Shown here piece after piece: positions 33,715 through 42,672 of a stretch of 64,000 bases of DNA. Source of the stretch: Pseudomonas wadenswilerensis (GTDB lineage: Bacteria > Pseudomonadota > Gammaproteobacteria > Pseudomonadales > Pseudomonadaceae); NCBI RefSeq assembly GCF_900497695.1, contig NZ_UIDD01000009.1:152001-216000 (forward strand), given 5' to 3'. The notes under the pieces were generated by a model, which made no database searches, was not told the DNA's origin, and was given only the letters and a program-made list of their open reading frames with translations. How positions within the stretch are numbered: position 1 is the stretch's first letter; each line of letters opens with the position of its first letter. The translations under genes and the position numbers were made by a program.

Positions 33715-33820
33715 TGTGGGAGCTGGCTTGCCAGCGATGGGGCCAGTACAGCCTGCACATCAGAAGGCGCCTGGATTACGACCGCTGCGCGCTCGATCGC
33801 AGGCAAGCCCGCTCCCACAG
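33715..33820. repeat. REP doublet (inverted pair)
   Basis: TGTGGGAGCTGGCTTGCCAG from 33715 faces an inverted copy ending in GCTCCCACAG at 33820. Confidence 0.7.
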
Positions 33821-33834
33821 GGCTCGGTGCAACT

Positions 33835-34983
33835 CTAAAGATCCAGCCCGACTTTGAGCAGCGCCCCATCACGCTCATCGGTCAGCAGGTACAGATACCC
33901 GTCCGGCCCTACCCGCACATCGCGAATCCGCGCCTTGAGCTCGCCGAGTAAACGCTCTTCATGCACCACTTTGTCGCCGTTGAGTTCCAGGCGAATCAGC
34001 TCCTGCGCCGCCAGCGCGCCGATGAACAGGCTGTGCTCCCACGGCTTGAAGCGTGGGTTGTCGTAAAACGCCATGCCGCTGATGGCCGGGGATTTTTCCC
34101 AGACATGGTGCGGGTCGACCATGCCATCGACATGCTCGCCCCTGGCTTCGGGAATCGGCATCAGCGAATAGTTGATGCCATGGGTGGCAATCGGCCAACC
34201 AAAGTTCTTGCCGGGCTTGGGGATGTTGATCTCATCACCGCCACGGGGCCCGTGCTCGTTGGTCCACAACTCGCCGGTCCAGGGGTTGAGCGCCGCGCCC
34301 TGCTGGTTGCGGTGGCCGAACGACCAGATTTCCGGGCGCACGTTATCGCGACCGACAAAAGGGTTGTCCTTGGGCACCGTGCCGTCCGGGAGGATGCGCA
34401 CCAGCTTGCCCTGCAGCTTGTCCAGGTCCTGCGAAGTCGGCCGCTGGTTGTTCTCGCCAAGGGCGATGAACAGGTAGCCGTCGCGGTCGAACACCAGGCG
34501 CGAGCCAAAATGGTTGCCGCTGGAGAGCTTGGGTTGCTGGCGGAAAATCACGTTGAAGTCTTCAAGCTTGGCACTGTCTGCTGACAAGCGCCCGCGGCCC
34601 ACCGCTGTGCCGGCCGTGCCGCCTTCCCCGCCGCCTTCGGCATAGGACAAGTAGACCATGCGGTCCTGCTTGAAAGTCGGCGACAGCACCACATCGAGCA
34701 GGCCGCCCTGGCCCTGGGCCCACACCTCAGGGACGCCGCCCAGTGGTGCCCCGACCTTGCCTTCGGGGCTGACGATGCGCAGGTTGCCAGCCCGCTCGGT
34801 CACCAGGATGCCCTGGCCGTCCGGCAAGAATGCCAGGGCCCAGGGGTTGCGCAAGCCCTCGGCGAGGGTGCTGACCTTGACGCTGCCCTCCTCGCTCTTG
34901 AAATCGCGCTCGGGCGCGGCGTGGGCCAGCAGCGGCAGCAACGCCGCGGTCATCAGGGTGGGTAGCCAGGTGCGTGGGGACAT
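33835..34983 (-). CDS. PQQ-dependent sugar dehydrogenase (YliI/Asd-like)
   Basis: 382 residues with a signal peptide ('LPLLAHA'). Glucose/sorbosone dehydrogenase propeller motifs: 'GLRNPWALAFLPDGQGILVTER', 'GGVPEVWAQGQGGLLDVVLSPTF', 'YSFGHRNQQG'-like, 'DGYLFIALGENNQRPTSQDLDKLQGKLVRILPDG', and 'NEHGPRGGDEIN' (calcium/PQQ region). It is a periplasmic aldose sugar dehydrogenase; the natural sugar is unknown. The small gene just upstream is on the same strand. Confidence 0.9.
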   Translation of the reverse strand: MSPRTWLPTLMTAALLPLLAHAAPERDFKSEEGSVKVSTLAEGLRNPWALAFLPDGQGILVTERAGNLRIVSPEGKVGAPLGGVPEVWAQGQGGLLDVVLSPTFKQDRMVYLSYAEGGGEGGTAGTAVGRGRLSADSAKLEDFNVIFRQQPKLSSGNHFGSRLVFDRDGYLFIALGENNQRPTSQDLDKLQGKLVRILPDGTVPKDNPFVGRDNVRPEIWSFGHRNQQGAALNPWTGELWTNEHGPRGGDEINIPKPGKNFGWPIATHGINYSLMPIPEARGEHVDGMVDPHHVWEKSPAISGMAFYDNPRFKPWEHSLFIGALAAQELIRLELNGDKVVHEERLLGELKARIRDVRVGPDGYLYLLTDERDGALLKVGLDL

Positions 34984-35013
34984 CAGCGATTCCTTCCAGG
35001 GAGGGCCTGTTAC

Positions 35014-35334
35014 TCAGGGCCCGGGCGCAGGTGCGCGCGGCGGGCGGGTGGGTTCCAGGCGCGGGGTGGTCTGTTCGCGGCGGATGTTTTCGCCATTGCC
35101 GATACCGCGGTTTTCAAGGGTCGGCGGGCGCGGATTGGGCTGGGTCGAAGGGCCGCGCACAGGCGGCGTGGCCGGCACGCTGCCCTGTCGGCTGTTGGGG
35201 TTGGCGCGCATGATCGGGCTGTTGTAGGGGTTGTTGTTGCTGGCCGCCAGCTGCAACGGCGCGGCAACGGGCGCAGCCTGCAGCGGCGAGCTCAAGAGCA
35301 GGGCCATTGCCAGGCCCGACAGGGATCGGTTCAC
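35014..35334 (-). CDS. Small secreted proline/asparagine-rich protein
   Basis: 106 residues from a GTG at 35334, chosen because GGAGGT lies 7 bases before it; the ATG at 35355 lacks such a site. Signal peptide ('LSGLAMALLLSSPLQA') then a low-complexity tail rich in Pro, Asn, Arg ('NNNPYNSP', 'RGPSTQPNPRPPT'). I do not recognise it. It is 30 bases upstream of the sugar dehydrogenase gene and may be co-transcribed with it. Confidence 0.65.
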   Translation of the reverse strand: MNRSLSGLAMALLLSSPLQAAPVAAPLQLAASNNNPYNSPIMRANPNSRQGSVPATPPVRGPSTQPNPRPPTLENRGIGNGENIRREQTTPRLEPTRPPRAPAPGP

Positions 35335-35459
35335 GGTATTCACCTCCGGCACCACGCGGCGCCGAAAACCAGCGCGCCCAAGCGTTGGATAGCCTAAGGC
35401 GCGACAGGTTCGCCGGGAAACCTCGAATTCCCCCGGAGGTGATTCATTTTGTTACCGGA

Positions 35460-36419
35460 TCAGCTATCGACCTTATGCCGGGCGGCATACAGGCAGAGCA
35501 TCTCCATGGCCAGGGTCGCGCCGGCCAGGGCAGTAATATCGGCATGGTCGTAGGCCGGCGCGACTTCCACCAGGTCCATGCCCACCAGGTTGATACCGCG
35601 CAGCCCGCCGAGGATTTCCAGCGCCTGCACCGTGGTCAGCCCACCACACACCGGGGTGCCGGTGCCTGGGGCGTACGCAGGGTCCAGGCAATCGATGTCG
35701 AAGGTCAGGTACACCGGCTGGTCGCCGACCCGTTGCCGAATCGCCTCGATGATCGCCTGGGTACCGCGGCGATGCACCTGGCGGGCGTCGAGCACGGCAA
35801 AGCCCTGGGTATCGTCATTGGTGGTACGCAGGCCGATCTGCACCGAGCGCGCCGGGTTCACCAGGCCTTCACGGGCGGCATGCCAGAACATGGTGCCGTG
35901 ATCGACGCGCTGGCCCTCCTCGTCCGGCCAGGTGTCGCTGTGGGCGTCGAAGTGAATCAGCGCCAGCGGTCCGTGTTTGCGTGCGTGGGCCTTGAGCAGC
36001 GGGTAGCTGATGAAGTGGTCGCCGCCCAGGGTGAGCATGGCGCAGCCGGCTTCGAGAATCTGCTCGGCATGGGCCTGGATGCGCTCGGGCACGGTATGCG
36101 GGCTGCCGTAGTCGAAGTTGCAATCGCCGTAGTCGATCACTGCCAGGTGCTCGAAGGGGTCGAACTCCCACGGCCAGTGCCGGGCCCAGGCCTGCTGCAC
36201 CGACGCCGCGCGAATCGCCCGCGGCCCGAAACGCGCACCGGGGCGGTTGCTGGTGGCGGTGTCGAACGGCACCCCGCTGACCACCACATCGACACCGCGC
36301 AGGTCGCGGCTGTAGCGGCGGCGCGAGAAGCTGGTGATGCCGGCAAAGGTGTTTTCGGCGATGGTGCCGTAGAGGCTGTCGCGGGTGATGGCCTGGTCGT
36401 TGTCGGGGGCGAGGTCCAT
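35460..36419 (-). CDS. speB: Agmatinase SpeB
   Basis: 319 residues. Ureohydrolase motifs with manganese ligands: 'LTLGGDHF', 'LIHFDAHSDTW' (DAHxD) and 'LTFDIDCLDPAYAPGTGTPVCGG'. The overall sequence, including 'NFDYGSPHTVPERIQAHAEQILEAG', follows E. coli SpeB closely, which splits agmatine to putrescine and urea, rather than guanidinobutyrase. Downstream of a polyamine-binding-protein gene on the same strand (21 bases), so a polyamine use operon. Confidence 0.9.
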   Translation of the reverse strand: MDLAPDNDQAITRDSLYGTIAENTFAGITSFSRRRYSRDLRGVDVVVSGVPFDTATSNRPGARFGPRAIRAASVQQAWARHWPWEFDPFEHLAVIDYGDCNFDYGSPHTVPERIQAHAEQILEAGCAMLTLGGDHFISYPLLKAHARKHGPLALIHFDAHSDTWPDEEGQRVDHGTMFWHAAREGLVNPARSVQIGLRTTNDDTQGFAVLDARQVHRRGTQAIIEAIRQRVGDQPVYLTFDIDCLDPAYAPGTGTPVCGGLTTVQALEILGGLRGINLVGMDLVEVAPAYDHADITALAGATLAMEMLCLYAARHKVDS

Positions 36420-36440
36420 GGTCGGGCTCCTGGTCTGTTG

Positions 36441-37520
36441 TTATTGGCGGCTACGGAAGGTGGTCCAAAGGCGAGTGCGCTGGCGCATGTCGGCCAGGCT
36501 CATGCTGCGGTCGGCAAACAGCCGCGCGCGCACTTCGGCCGAAGGGTAGATGTCCGGGTCGCTGCGTACCGCCTCGTCCACCAGGGGCGTGGCGGCCTGG
36601 TTGGCATTGGCGAAGAACAGCGTGTTGGTCAACGGCGCCACCGAGTCGGGGCGCAACATGAAGGCAATGAAGGCGCGGGCGGCGTCCGGGTGCGGCGCGT
36701 CCTTGGGCATGACCAGGTTGTCCTGCCAGATCAGCGTGCCTTCGCGGGGAATGCGATAGATCACCTGGTACGGCTTGCCGGCCTTTTGCGCCTGGTCGGC
36801 GGCCATGGCCGCGTCACCGTTGTAAGTCAGGGCCAGGCACACACTGCCGTTGGCCAGGTCGTTGATCTGCCGGCCGTTGGCGACATAGCGGATGGAGGGT
36901 TGCAGTTGCTTGAGCAGTGACTGGGCGGCCGCCAGGTCGTTTTTGTCGCGGCTGTAGGGATCCTTGCCCAGGTAATTCAAGGCTACGCCAATCACCTCCT
37001 GGGGCGAGTCGGACATGGCAATCCCGCAATCCTTGAGCTTGCTGGCGTACTCGGGCTTGAACAACAGGTCGAGGCTGTCCAGCGGTGCATCGCCCAGCCG
37101 CTGGCGCACCGCCTCAAGGTTCATGCCCAGGCCCAGGGTGCCCCAGGTGTAGGGCACGGCGTACTGATTGCCGGGGTCGACCTCGGCCAGCTTGGCCAGC
37201 AGGTCTTTGTCGAGATTGCCGTAGCCGGGCATGGCCTGGGCCTGTAGCGGTTGCAAGGCACCGGCAGCCAGGGCGCGGGCCAGCAGGCTGGCGGACGGCA
37301 CCACGACGTCATAGCCACTGCCACCGGTGAGCAACTTGGTTTCCAGGACTTCGGTGGTGTCGAAGGTGTCGTAGCGCACCTTGTAACCGGTTTCCTGCTC
37401 GAAACGCTGCAAGGTTTCGGGGGCGACATAGTCGGCCCAACTGTACAGATTGAGGACTTTTTCCTCGGCCTGCACCGGCAAGGCCAGGACCAGGGACAAC
37501 AACCACAGGGATGTACGCAT
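36441..37520 (-). CDS. Polyamine ABC transporter substrate-binding protein (PotF/SpuD-like)
   Basis: 359 residues from ATG 37520, which starts a signal peptide ending 'LALPVQA'. PotF/SpuD motifs: 'LNLYSWADYVAPETLQRFEQETG' at the mature start, 'DVVVPSASLLARAL', 'YTWGTLGLGMN' and 'NYAGDAA'-like 'LTYNGDAAMAADQA'. It is a periplasmic binding protein for putrescine, spermidine or a relative. No permease/ATPase genes are adjacent. Placed directly before agmatinase and divergent from a LysR gene that probably controls both. Confidence 0.85.
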   Translation of the reverse strand: MRTSLWLLSLVLALPVQAEEKVLNLYSWADYVAPETLQRFEQETGYKVRYDTFDTTEVLETKLLTGGSGYDVVVPSASLLARALAAGALQPLQAQAMPGYGNLDKDLLAKLAEVDPGNQYAVPYTWGTLGLGMNLEAVRQRLGDAPLDSLDLLFKPEYASKLKDCGIAMSDSPQEVIGVALNYLGKDPYSRDKNDLAAAQSLLKQLQPSIRYVANGRQINDLANGSVCLALTYNGDAAMAADQAQKAGKPYQVIYRIPREGTLIWQDNLVMPKDAPHPDAARAFIAFMLRPDSVAPLTNTLFFANANQAATPLVDEAVRSDPDIYPSAEVRARLFADRSMSLADMRQRTRLWTTFRSRQ

Positions 37521-37620
37521 GTCGGGCACCTTTGTCAGTGGATGCCGCCAGCATGCCTGCCGGGTTACATTACTAAAATGGCAAGTCAATTAACCTGACA
37601 TTCATCGGGAGCAATGTTTG

Positions 37621-38511
37621 ATGTTGGGACAACTGCACGACCTCGACCTGCATCTGCTGCGGCTGTTCGTCACTGTAGTCGAGGCCGGTGGCTTCAGCGC
37701 CGCCCAGGGCGTGCTGGGCCTGAGCCAGCCAAGCATCAGCCAGCAGATGGCGCGCCTGGAAACCCGTCTGGGTTATCGCTTGTGCAGCCGCGGCAAGGGC
37801 GGCTTTGGCCTGACCGCCAAGGGTGAAGTGCTGCTCAAGGCCACTCGCGAGCTGCTGGTGCAGATCGAGGCGTTTCGCCATCAGGCCAATGGCGTCGCCG
37901 GGCGTTTGCTCGGCGAGGTGCGCATCGGCATTTCCGAAGCCCAGGAAAGCACCGTGACCTTGCGCCTGGCGCGGGCCATCGAGCGCTTTCGCCAGCGTGA
38001 CGAGTCGGTGCGCCTGGAACTGGTCAGCGCCATGCCGGCAGACCTTGAGCGTCAACTGTTGCAGCAACGCCTGGACCTGGCCATCGGCTATTTTTCCGGC
38101 AAACAGGCGGCGTTCGATTACACGCTGTTGTTCGAAGAAAACCAGCGCCTGTACTGCGCCAGCCATCATCCGCTGGCCGGCCAGCCGGACGTTAGCCTGG
38201 AGGCGTTGCAGCAGGCCGACCAGGTCGAACACCCCTACCGTTTCCAGAGCCGCCAGGAGCCCTTTGACGGCACCAGTGGCGCAGCCCGTTCAGAGCAGGT
38301 GGACGGTGCCCTGACCTTCATCCTCTCCGGCCAGCACATCGGCTACCTGCCCTGCCACTACGCCGAGCCTTGGGTTGAGCGCGGCCTGTTGCAGGGCCTG
38401 GACCCGGCGCTGGATTTCACCGTGCCGTTCGTGCTGGTGCGCCATCGCGCCCAGGTGCCCAGCGACGCCCAGCAGGCCTTCGCAGCCGACCTGCTGGCAG
38501 CCTTCGCCTGA
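37621..38511 (+). CDS. LysR-family transcriptional regulator
   Basis: 296 residues from ATG 37621 (GGGAG about 10 bases upstream). HTH 'DLHLLRLFVTVVEAGGFSAAQGVLGLSQPSISQQMARLE' and a LysR effector domain. Divergent from the polyamine-binding-protein/speB operon across 100 bases, which suggests it regulates it. It ends 2 bases from the convergent TonB-receptor gene. Confidence 0.9.
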   Translation: MLGQLHDLDLHLLRLFVTVVEAGGFSAAQGVLGLSQPSISQQMARLETRLGYRLCSRGKGGFGLTAKGEVLLKATRELLVQIEAFRHQANGVAGRLLGEVRIGISEAQESTVTLRLARAIERFRQRDESVRLELVSAMPADLERQLLQQRLDLAIGYFSGKQAAFDYTLLFEENQRLYCASHHPLAGQPDVSLEALQQADQVEHPYRFQSRQEPFDGTSGAARSEQVDGALTFILSGQHIGYLPCHYAEPWVERGLLQGLDPALDFTVPFVLVRHRAQVPSDAQQAFAADLLAAFA

Positions 38512-38512
38512 C

Positions 38513-40948
38513 TCAGTAGGCCAGCGACCAGGTCAGGGTGTAGGTGCGGCCACGGCCCTGGTAGTCGTAGAGGTAGGCCGGCCCGTAGGTCGGTGAATAG
38601 AACAGCGTCGCGCGCTGGCCCCAGACGGTGCTGTACTGTTTGTCGAGCAGGTTCTGGATGCCGGCACTGAAGGTCCCGAAGCCGGTGTCCTGGCTGCCCA
38701 GCAAGTCGAAGGTGGTGTAGCCGCTGATCGTGTGATCGGCATCGTCCTTGAGGGTGAAGGCGTGGTTGGCCTGCAGGCGTGCACTACGGCCATCGCCCTT
38801 CCAGCCGACGAAGGCAGTGGACTTGGACAGCGACGCATAACGGGCATCGCGCTTGATCCAGTCGCCGTCCTTGTCTTCCTCTTCCGAGCGCACCAGGTGC
38901 AGGGTGCTGCCGGCCTCCCAGCCGCTTTCGAAGTGGCGGGTCAGCGCGCCTTCAAAGCCGAAGTCGCGGCTCTTCTGTTCTTCGACGTTGATGGTCAGGG
39001 TGGCCATGTCGGTGGTGATGATCTTGTCCGACCAGATGTAGTACACCGCCGCCTGGGCGTCCCAGTCCAGGTCGGCATAGCGCCAGCCCAGTTCCACCTG
39101 GCGGCTCTTGATCCCGGCCAGCGGGTTGTCTTCGACACTCAGGCCCGGCTTGCCGTAGTACTTGGCCGGGTCCGGCAGGTCGAAACCTTCGCCGTAGTTG
39201 CTCCAGACCTGGTGGCCGTTCTTGAAGTCGTAGATGGCGCCAAGGTTGAACAGGTTGACCTGGTAGTCGTTGTTGCCGCCGGGCACGCTCTTGAAATCGC
39301 CGACATCGACGTCCATCTGCTGGCGCCGGGCGCCGCCGGAAACCGTCAGGTTATCGGTCGCCTTCCAGTCCAGCTGGGCGTAGGCCGAAATGCCATCGAC
39401 CCGGTAGCTGGGGTAGCGCGCCGCCTTGCTGGCTTCATCCAGGTCCAGGCCGCCGCTTTCGGATGAAGTCAGGGCATCGAAGGTGGTCTGGTCGGCATTG
39501 AAGCGCTCGCGGTCCAGGTCCACGCCGTAGGTCAGCTTGAGACTGTCCCACTGCTTGGCGAACAGCGCCTTGAGGCTGCTGACCTCGAAGTTCTGCTGCG
39601 AGGCGGCAAAGTACACGCCCTTGGAGCCCGCCGGTTTGCCGGTGTTGTAGTACGGGAACGGATAGAAGTTGTCGTCTTCCTTGCGGTACGAGGCTTGCAG
39701 GTAGAAGTCCTGGCCGAGCACATCGCTGTGGTGGTAGTTGGCATTGAGCAGCAGGCGCTTGGTGCGCGGCTCTAGGTCGGTGGAATAGCCACCACGCAGC
39801 TCGGCATCTTCCAGGTCCGATGGGCCGTTGTAGTTGAGGTTGGGAAAGTAGATACCGGTGCTGCCGTGGTTACCCGAGTCGTAGTACTGGGCCAGCAGGT
39901 CGAGGCTCTGCTCGTCGTTGAATTTCAGGCCCAGGCTGCCGAGCACGTCGATGGTGCGGTTGTACTGCAGGTCGGTCTGGGTGTTGTCGATGAAGATCTG
40001 GTCGCCGGCACCGTCGTAGAAGGCTTCGTTCTGCTCGGCGGACACGCCCAGGCGCGCGTTGACGCGCTCGTTGCCGCCGCTGATCGACTGGGCGATGCGG
40101 GTCGACAGGTCGTCGCTGTTGTTGAAGCCGCTGCTGGCGCCCAGCTGGGTTTCAAAGCGCGCCGGCCCCGCCTCGCCCTTCCTGGTGACGATGTTGATGA
40201 TCCCGCCGGTGGCGCCGCCGCCATAGATGGCGCTGGCGCCGGAGAGCACTTCGACGCGCTCGACGTTGAACGGCGAAATGCTGTCGAACTGGCGCGACAG
40301 CCCGCGTGAGCTGTTCTGGCTGACGCCGTCGATCATCACCAGCACGTTGCGCCCGCGCATGTTCTGGCCGTAGTTGGTGCGCCCTTCCGGCGCCAGGTCC
40401 AGGCCCGGTACCAGTTTGCCGATGGCCTCCTTGAGGCTGACGCCGCTGTCGATCTGCTCGCGCAATTGCTGCTGGTCGACCACCCAGACGGTGCCGGGGA
40501 TTTCGCTGATCGAGGTGCTGGTACGCGAGGCCACGCTGACTTCGATGGGCTTGAGGCTGACACTTTGCGCCGCCGCGCTCTTGCGCAGGATCACCGTGTT
40601 CTGCTCGCTGAACTTCCAGCTCATGCCGCTGCCGGCCAGCAGGCTTTGCAGGGCCTGGGCGATGCTGTAGCGGCCATTGAGCGCCGGGCTTTGCCGGCCG
40701 GCCACGTCCTGGCTGGTAAACAGCAGGTGCAGGCCCGCCTGGTCGGCGAAGGCGGTCAGGGCCTGGTCGAGGCTCTGCGCTGGCAGGTCCAGGGATACTT
40801 CACGTTCCTGCTGGGTGCTGGCGGCATTTACCGCATCGGCAGCGTGCACTTGTAGCGTGCCGAGCAATGCGGCAACGGCAGTGGAGGCCAGCAGGGCGTG
40901 TTTGAAATAACCGGTGGAACGGGCGATTGGCTTGAGCGGACCCTTCAC
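38513..40948 (-). CDS. TonB-dependent siderophore receptor with N-terminal signalling domain (FecA type)
   Basis: 811 residues. Signal peptide to about residue 37; a secretin/TonB N-terminal (STN) signalling domain ('LPAQSLDQALTAFADQAGLHLLF'... 'YSIAQALQSLLAGSG') at ~50-110; plug with 'MRGRNVLVMIDGVSQNSSRGLSRQFDSI' and 'GASAIYGGGATGGIINIVTRKG' to ~250; the rest a 22-strand barrel ending in aromatic 'YTLTWSLAY'. The STN domain means ligand binding outside is relayed to the anti-sigma factor. Its fecR/fecI partners follow just upstream on the same strand. Ligand unknown. Confidence 0.9.
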   Translation of the reverse strand: MKGPLKPIARSTGYFKHALLASTAVAALLGTLQVHAADAVNAASTQQEREVSLDLPAQSLDQALTAFADQAGLHLLFTSQDVAGRQSPALNGRYSIAQALQSLLAGSGMSWKFSEQNTVILRKSAAAQSVSLKPIEVSVASRTSTSISEIPGTVWVVDQQQLREQIDSGVSLKEAIGKLVPGLDLAPEGRTNYGQNMRGRNVLVMIDGVSQNSSRGLSRQFDSISPFNVERVEVLSGASAIYGGGATGGIINIVTRKGEAGPARFETQLGASSGFNNSDDLSTRIAQSISGGNERVNARLGVSAEQNEAFYDGAGDQIFIDNTQTDLQYNRTIDVLGSLGLKFNDEQSLDLLAQYYDSGNHGSTGIYFPNLNYNGPSDLEDAELRGGYSTDLEPRTKRLLLNANYHHSDVLGQDFYLQASYRKEDDNFYPFPYYNTGKPAGSKGVYFAASQQNFEVSSLKALFAKQWDSLKLTYGVDLDRERFNADQTTFDALTSSESGGLDLDEASKAARYPSYRVDGISAYAQLDWKATDNLTVSGGARRQQMDVDVGDFKSVPGGNNDYQVNLFNLGAIYDFKNGHQVWSNYGEGFDLPDPAKYYGKPGLSVEDNPLAGIKSRQVELGWRYADLDWDAQAAVYYIWSDKIITTDMATLTINVEEQKSRDFGFEGALTRHFESGWEAGSTLHLVRSEEEDKDGDWIKRDARYASLSKSTAFVGWKGDGRSARLQANHAFTLKDDADHTISGYTTFDLLGSQDTGFGTFSAGIQNLLDKQYSTVWGQRATLFYSPTYGPAYLYDYQGRGRTYTLTWSLAY

Positions 40949-41071
40949 TGTTGTCTTCCAGGCAAATGGTTGTAAATGAGAATGGATTGCTGATCAGTCT
41001 CACTACGACGATTGGGCGGGGAAGAACTTGCAGTGGGAATTTGAAAATATTTTTTGCGCAGTTACGACCCT

Positions 41072-41140
41072 ATCGCTGGCAAGCCAGCTCCCACAGGTAC
41101 GGTGCATGCAATACCTGTGGGAGCTGGCTTGCCAGCGATG
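41072..41140. repeat. REP doublet (inverted pair)
   Basis: ATCGCTGGCAAGCCAGCTCC and its inverted copy, 41072-41096 and 41116-41140, between the receptor and fecR genes. Confidence 0.8.
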
Positions 41141-41147
41141 AGACCCG

Positions 41148-42026
41148 TCAGTACACCACCGCCAGCCAGGGCAGGTAGGTAACCTTCAATGCATAGCGCT
41201 GCTCAAGGGTGCGCAACAGCCCCTCAGGGTCGTTCAGGTCAAACACCCCGCTGACCTGCAGCGCCGCCAGTTGCTGGTCAGACAGCACGATACGCCCGTG
41301 CTGATAGCGCTCAAGCTCGGCCAGTACTTCACGCAGCGGCTTGCCGTTGAAGATCAGCTTGCCGCGCTGCCAGGCGGTTTGCGCCCGGGCATCGGGCGAT
41401 GTTTCCAGCAACTGCCCGCCGACCCGCGCCTGGCCCTGGGCAACCACCACGCGATTGCGTGCACCGTCACGGCGCACACTGAATACCGCGGCGCTGCCCT
41501 GCACGGGCTCAGCCCCGGCATCGACCACGAACGGCCGCGGGTCGGCGGCCGGCTCGAACAAGGCCTCGCCGGCCTTGAGGACAACGCGGCGCTCGCCACG
41601 GCTGAAATCCACCGACAAGGCGCTGCCACTGTTGAGGGTGACCTGCGAGCCATCGGCCAGGGTGATGCGTTGCTGCTGGCCAACCCCGGTGTGGTAGTCG
41701 GCAAGCAAGGCTGGTGCCTGCTGCACACTGCCATATCCGACCAGCGCCAGCACCAGCGAAGCGGCAATTTTCGAGCCCCAGCGCCGCCGACGTGGCGCCG
41801 TCGCTACGACTTCAGCCGCCGCGCGGGTCTGCCCGAGGTCCGCCCACAACGCCTCGGCTTCGCTCGCGGCCTCGGCGTGAGCCGGGCTCAGCGCGCACCA
41901 GCGCTGGTAGCGTTGTTGGTCGCTGGCGCTGGCGTTGCCCGAATGCAGCAGTACCTGCCAGTCGAGGGCATCATCGGACAAATCGCTGATCGGCTGCGGC
42001 GCGGGCATGGCAAGGGCATCAGTCAT
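41148..42026 (-). CDS. FecR-family anti-sigma/sigma-regulator of the siderophore receptor
   Basis: 292 residues from ATG 42026. Cytoplasmic N-terminal domain with 'ALDWQVLLHSGNASASDQQRYQRWCALSPAHAEA', one membrane helix ('IAASLVLALVGYGSV'), then the periplasmic FecR domain ('VGQQQRITLADGSQVTLNSGSALSVDFSRGERRVVLKAGEALF' region) and a C-terminal STN-like region. It transmits the receptor signal to the sigma factor. The start overlaps the fecI-like gene by 8 bases. Confidence 0.9.
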   Translation of the reverse strand: MTDALAMPAPQPISDLSDDALDWQVLLHSGNASASDQQRYQRWCALSPAHAEAASEAEALWADLGQTRAAAEVVATAPRRRRWGSKIAASLVLALVGYGSVQQAPALLADYHTGVGQQQRITLADGSQVTLNSGSALSVDFSRGERRVVLKAGEALFEPAADPRPFVVDAGAEPVQGSAAVFSVRRDGARNRVVVAQGQARVGGQLLETSPDARAQTAWQRGKLIFNGKPLREVLAELERYQHGRIVLSDQQLAALQVSGVFDLNDPEGLLRTLEQRYALKVTYLPWLAVVY

Positions 42027-42537
42027 GGTTGTGTTTGAGCCAGTCGCGACAATGGCGCAAGGCCTGGCCGATGTATTTTGCCACCATGCTCTCGGAAACG
42101 CCCAGCCGTTGTGCAATCTGCGCCTGGGTCAGGCCTTCGACGCGGTTGAGCAGCAACGCCTGACGGGCATTGGCCGACAATTGCAGCAAGGCTTCATCGA
42201 GCAGCTCCAGGCGTTCACTGGCCAGCAACGCCGCTTCCGGCGCTGGCGCCGGGCACGGCACCTGGCGCGCCGCTTCGCTGTCGTCGAGGTTGGCACTCAT
42301 GCGTTGCTCGCGGCGCAGGGTATCGATCGCCAGGTTGCCGGCCACGCGAAAGATGAAGCTGCGCGCATGCAGCACCGGCAGCTCCTGCTGCTCGATCTTC
42401 ACCAGCTTCAGGTAGGTTTCCTGGGCGACGTCGGCGGCCCGCTGCCGGTCGCTCATGCGCCGGGTCAGGAACTGCAGCAGGTCATCGTAATGTTCCTGGA
42501 AGCTTGAAAGCAGTCCGGACACGGGAGACGTCAACAT
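42019..42537 (-). CDS. FecI-family ECF sigma factor
   Basis: 172 residues from ATG 42537. Sigma-70 region 2 ('QEHYDDLLQFLTRRMSDRQRAADVAQETYLKLVKIE') and region 4 HTH ('LLLNRVEGLTQAQIAQRLGVSESMVAKYIGQALRHCR'). It should direct transcription of the TonB receptor in response to its ligand. A Fur-like site stands upstream, so the gene is iron-regulated. Overlaps the fecR-like gene, forming a FecI-FecR-FecA signalling set. Confidence 0.9.
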   Translation of the reverse strand: MLTSPVSGLLSSFQEHYDDLLQFLTRRMSDRQRAADVAQETYLKLVKIEQQELPVLHARSFIFRVAGNLAIDTLRREQRMSANLDDSEAARQVPCPAPAPEAALLASERLELLDEALLQLSANARQALLLNRVEGLTQAQIAQRLGVSESMVAKYIGQALRHCRDWLKHNHD

Positions 42538-42574
42538 GAAGGATTCGATGGGCCAGTGGGAGGAATTAGCGGGC

Positions 42575-42593
42575 GTTAATGAGAACAAGTATC
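42575..42593 (-). promoter_or_regulatory. Fur box before the sigma-factor gene
   Basis: On the minus strand this reads GATACTTGTTCTCATTAAC, 13 of 19 matches to the Fur consensus (hand count). It lies 38 bases upstream of the fecI-like start. Confidence 0.55.
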
Positions 42594-42672
42594 TTTCATA
42601 ACGCACAGCACTTTCAACGCCGCTGTGCATTTGCCACACTCGGAGTTGTTCTCCTGCGCTGGAGCTGTGCCT

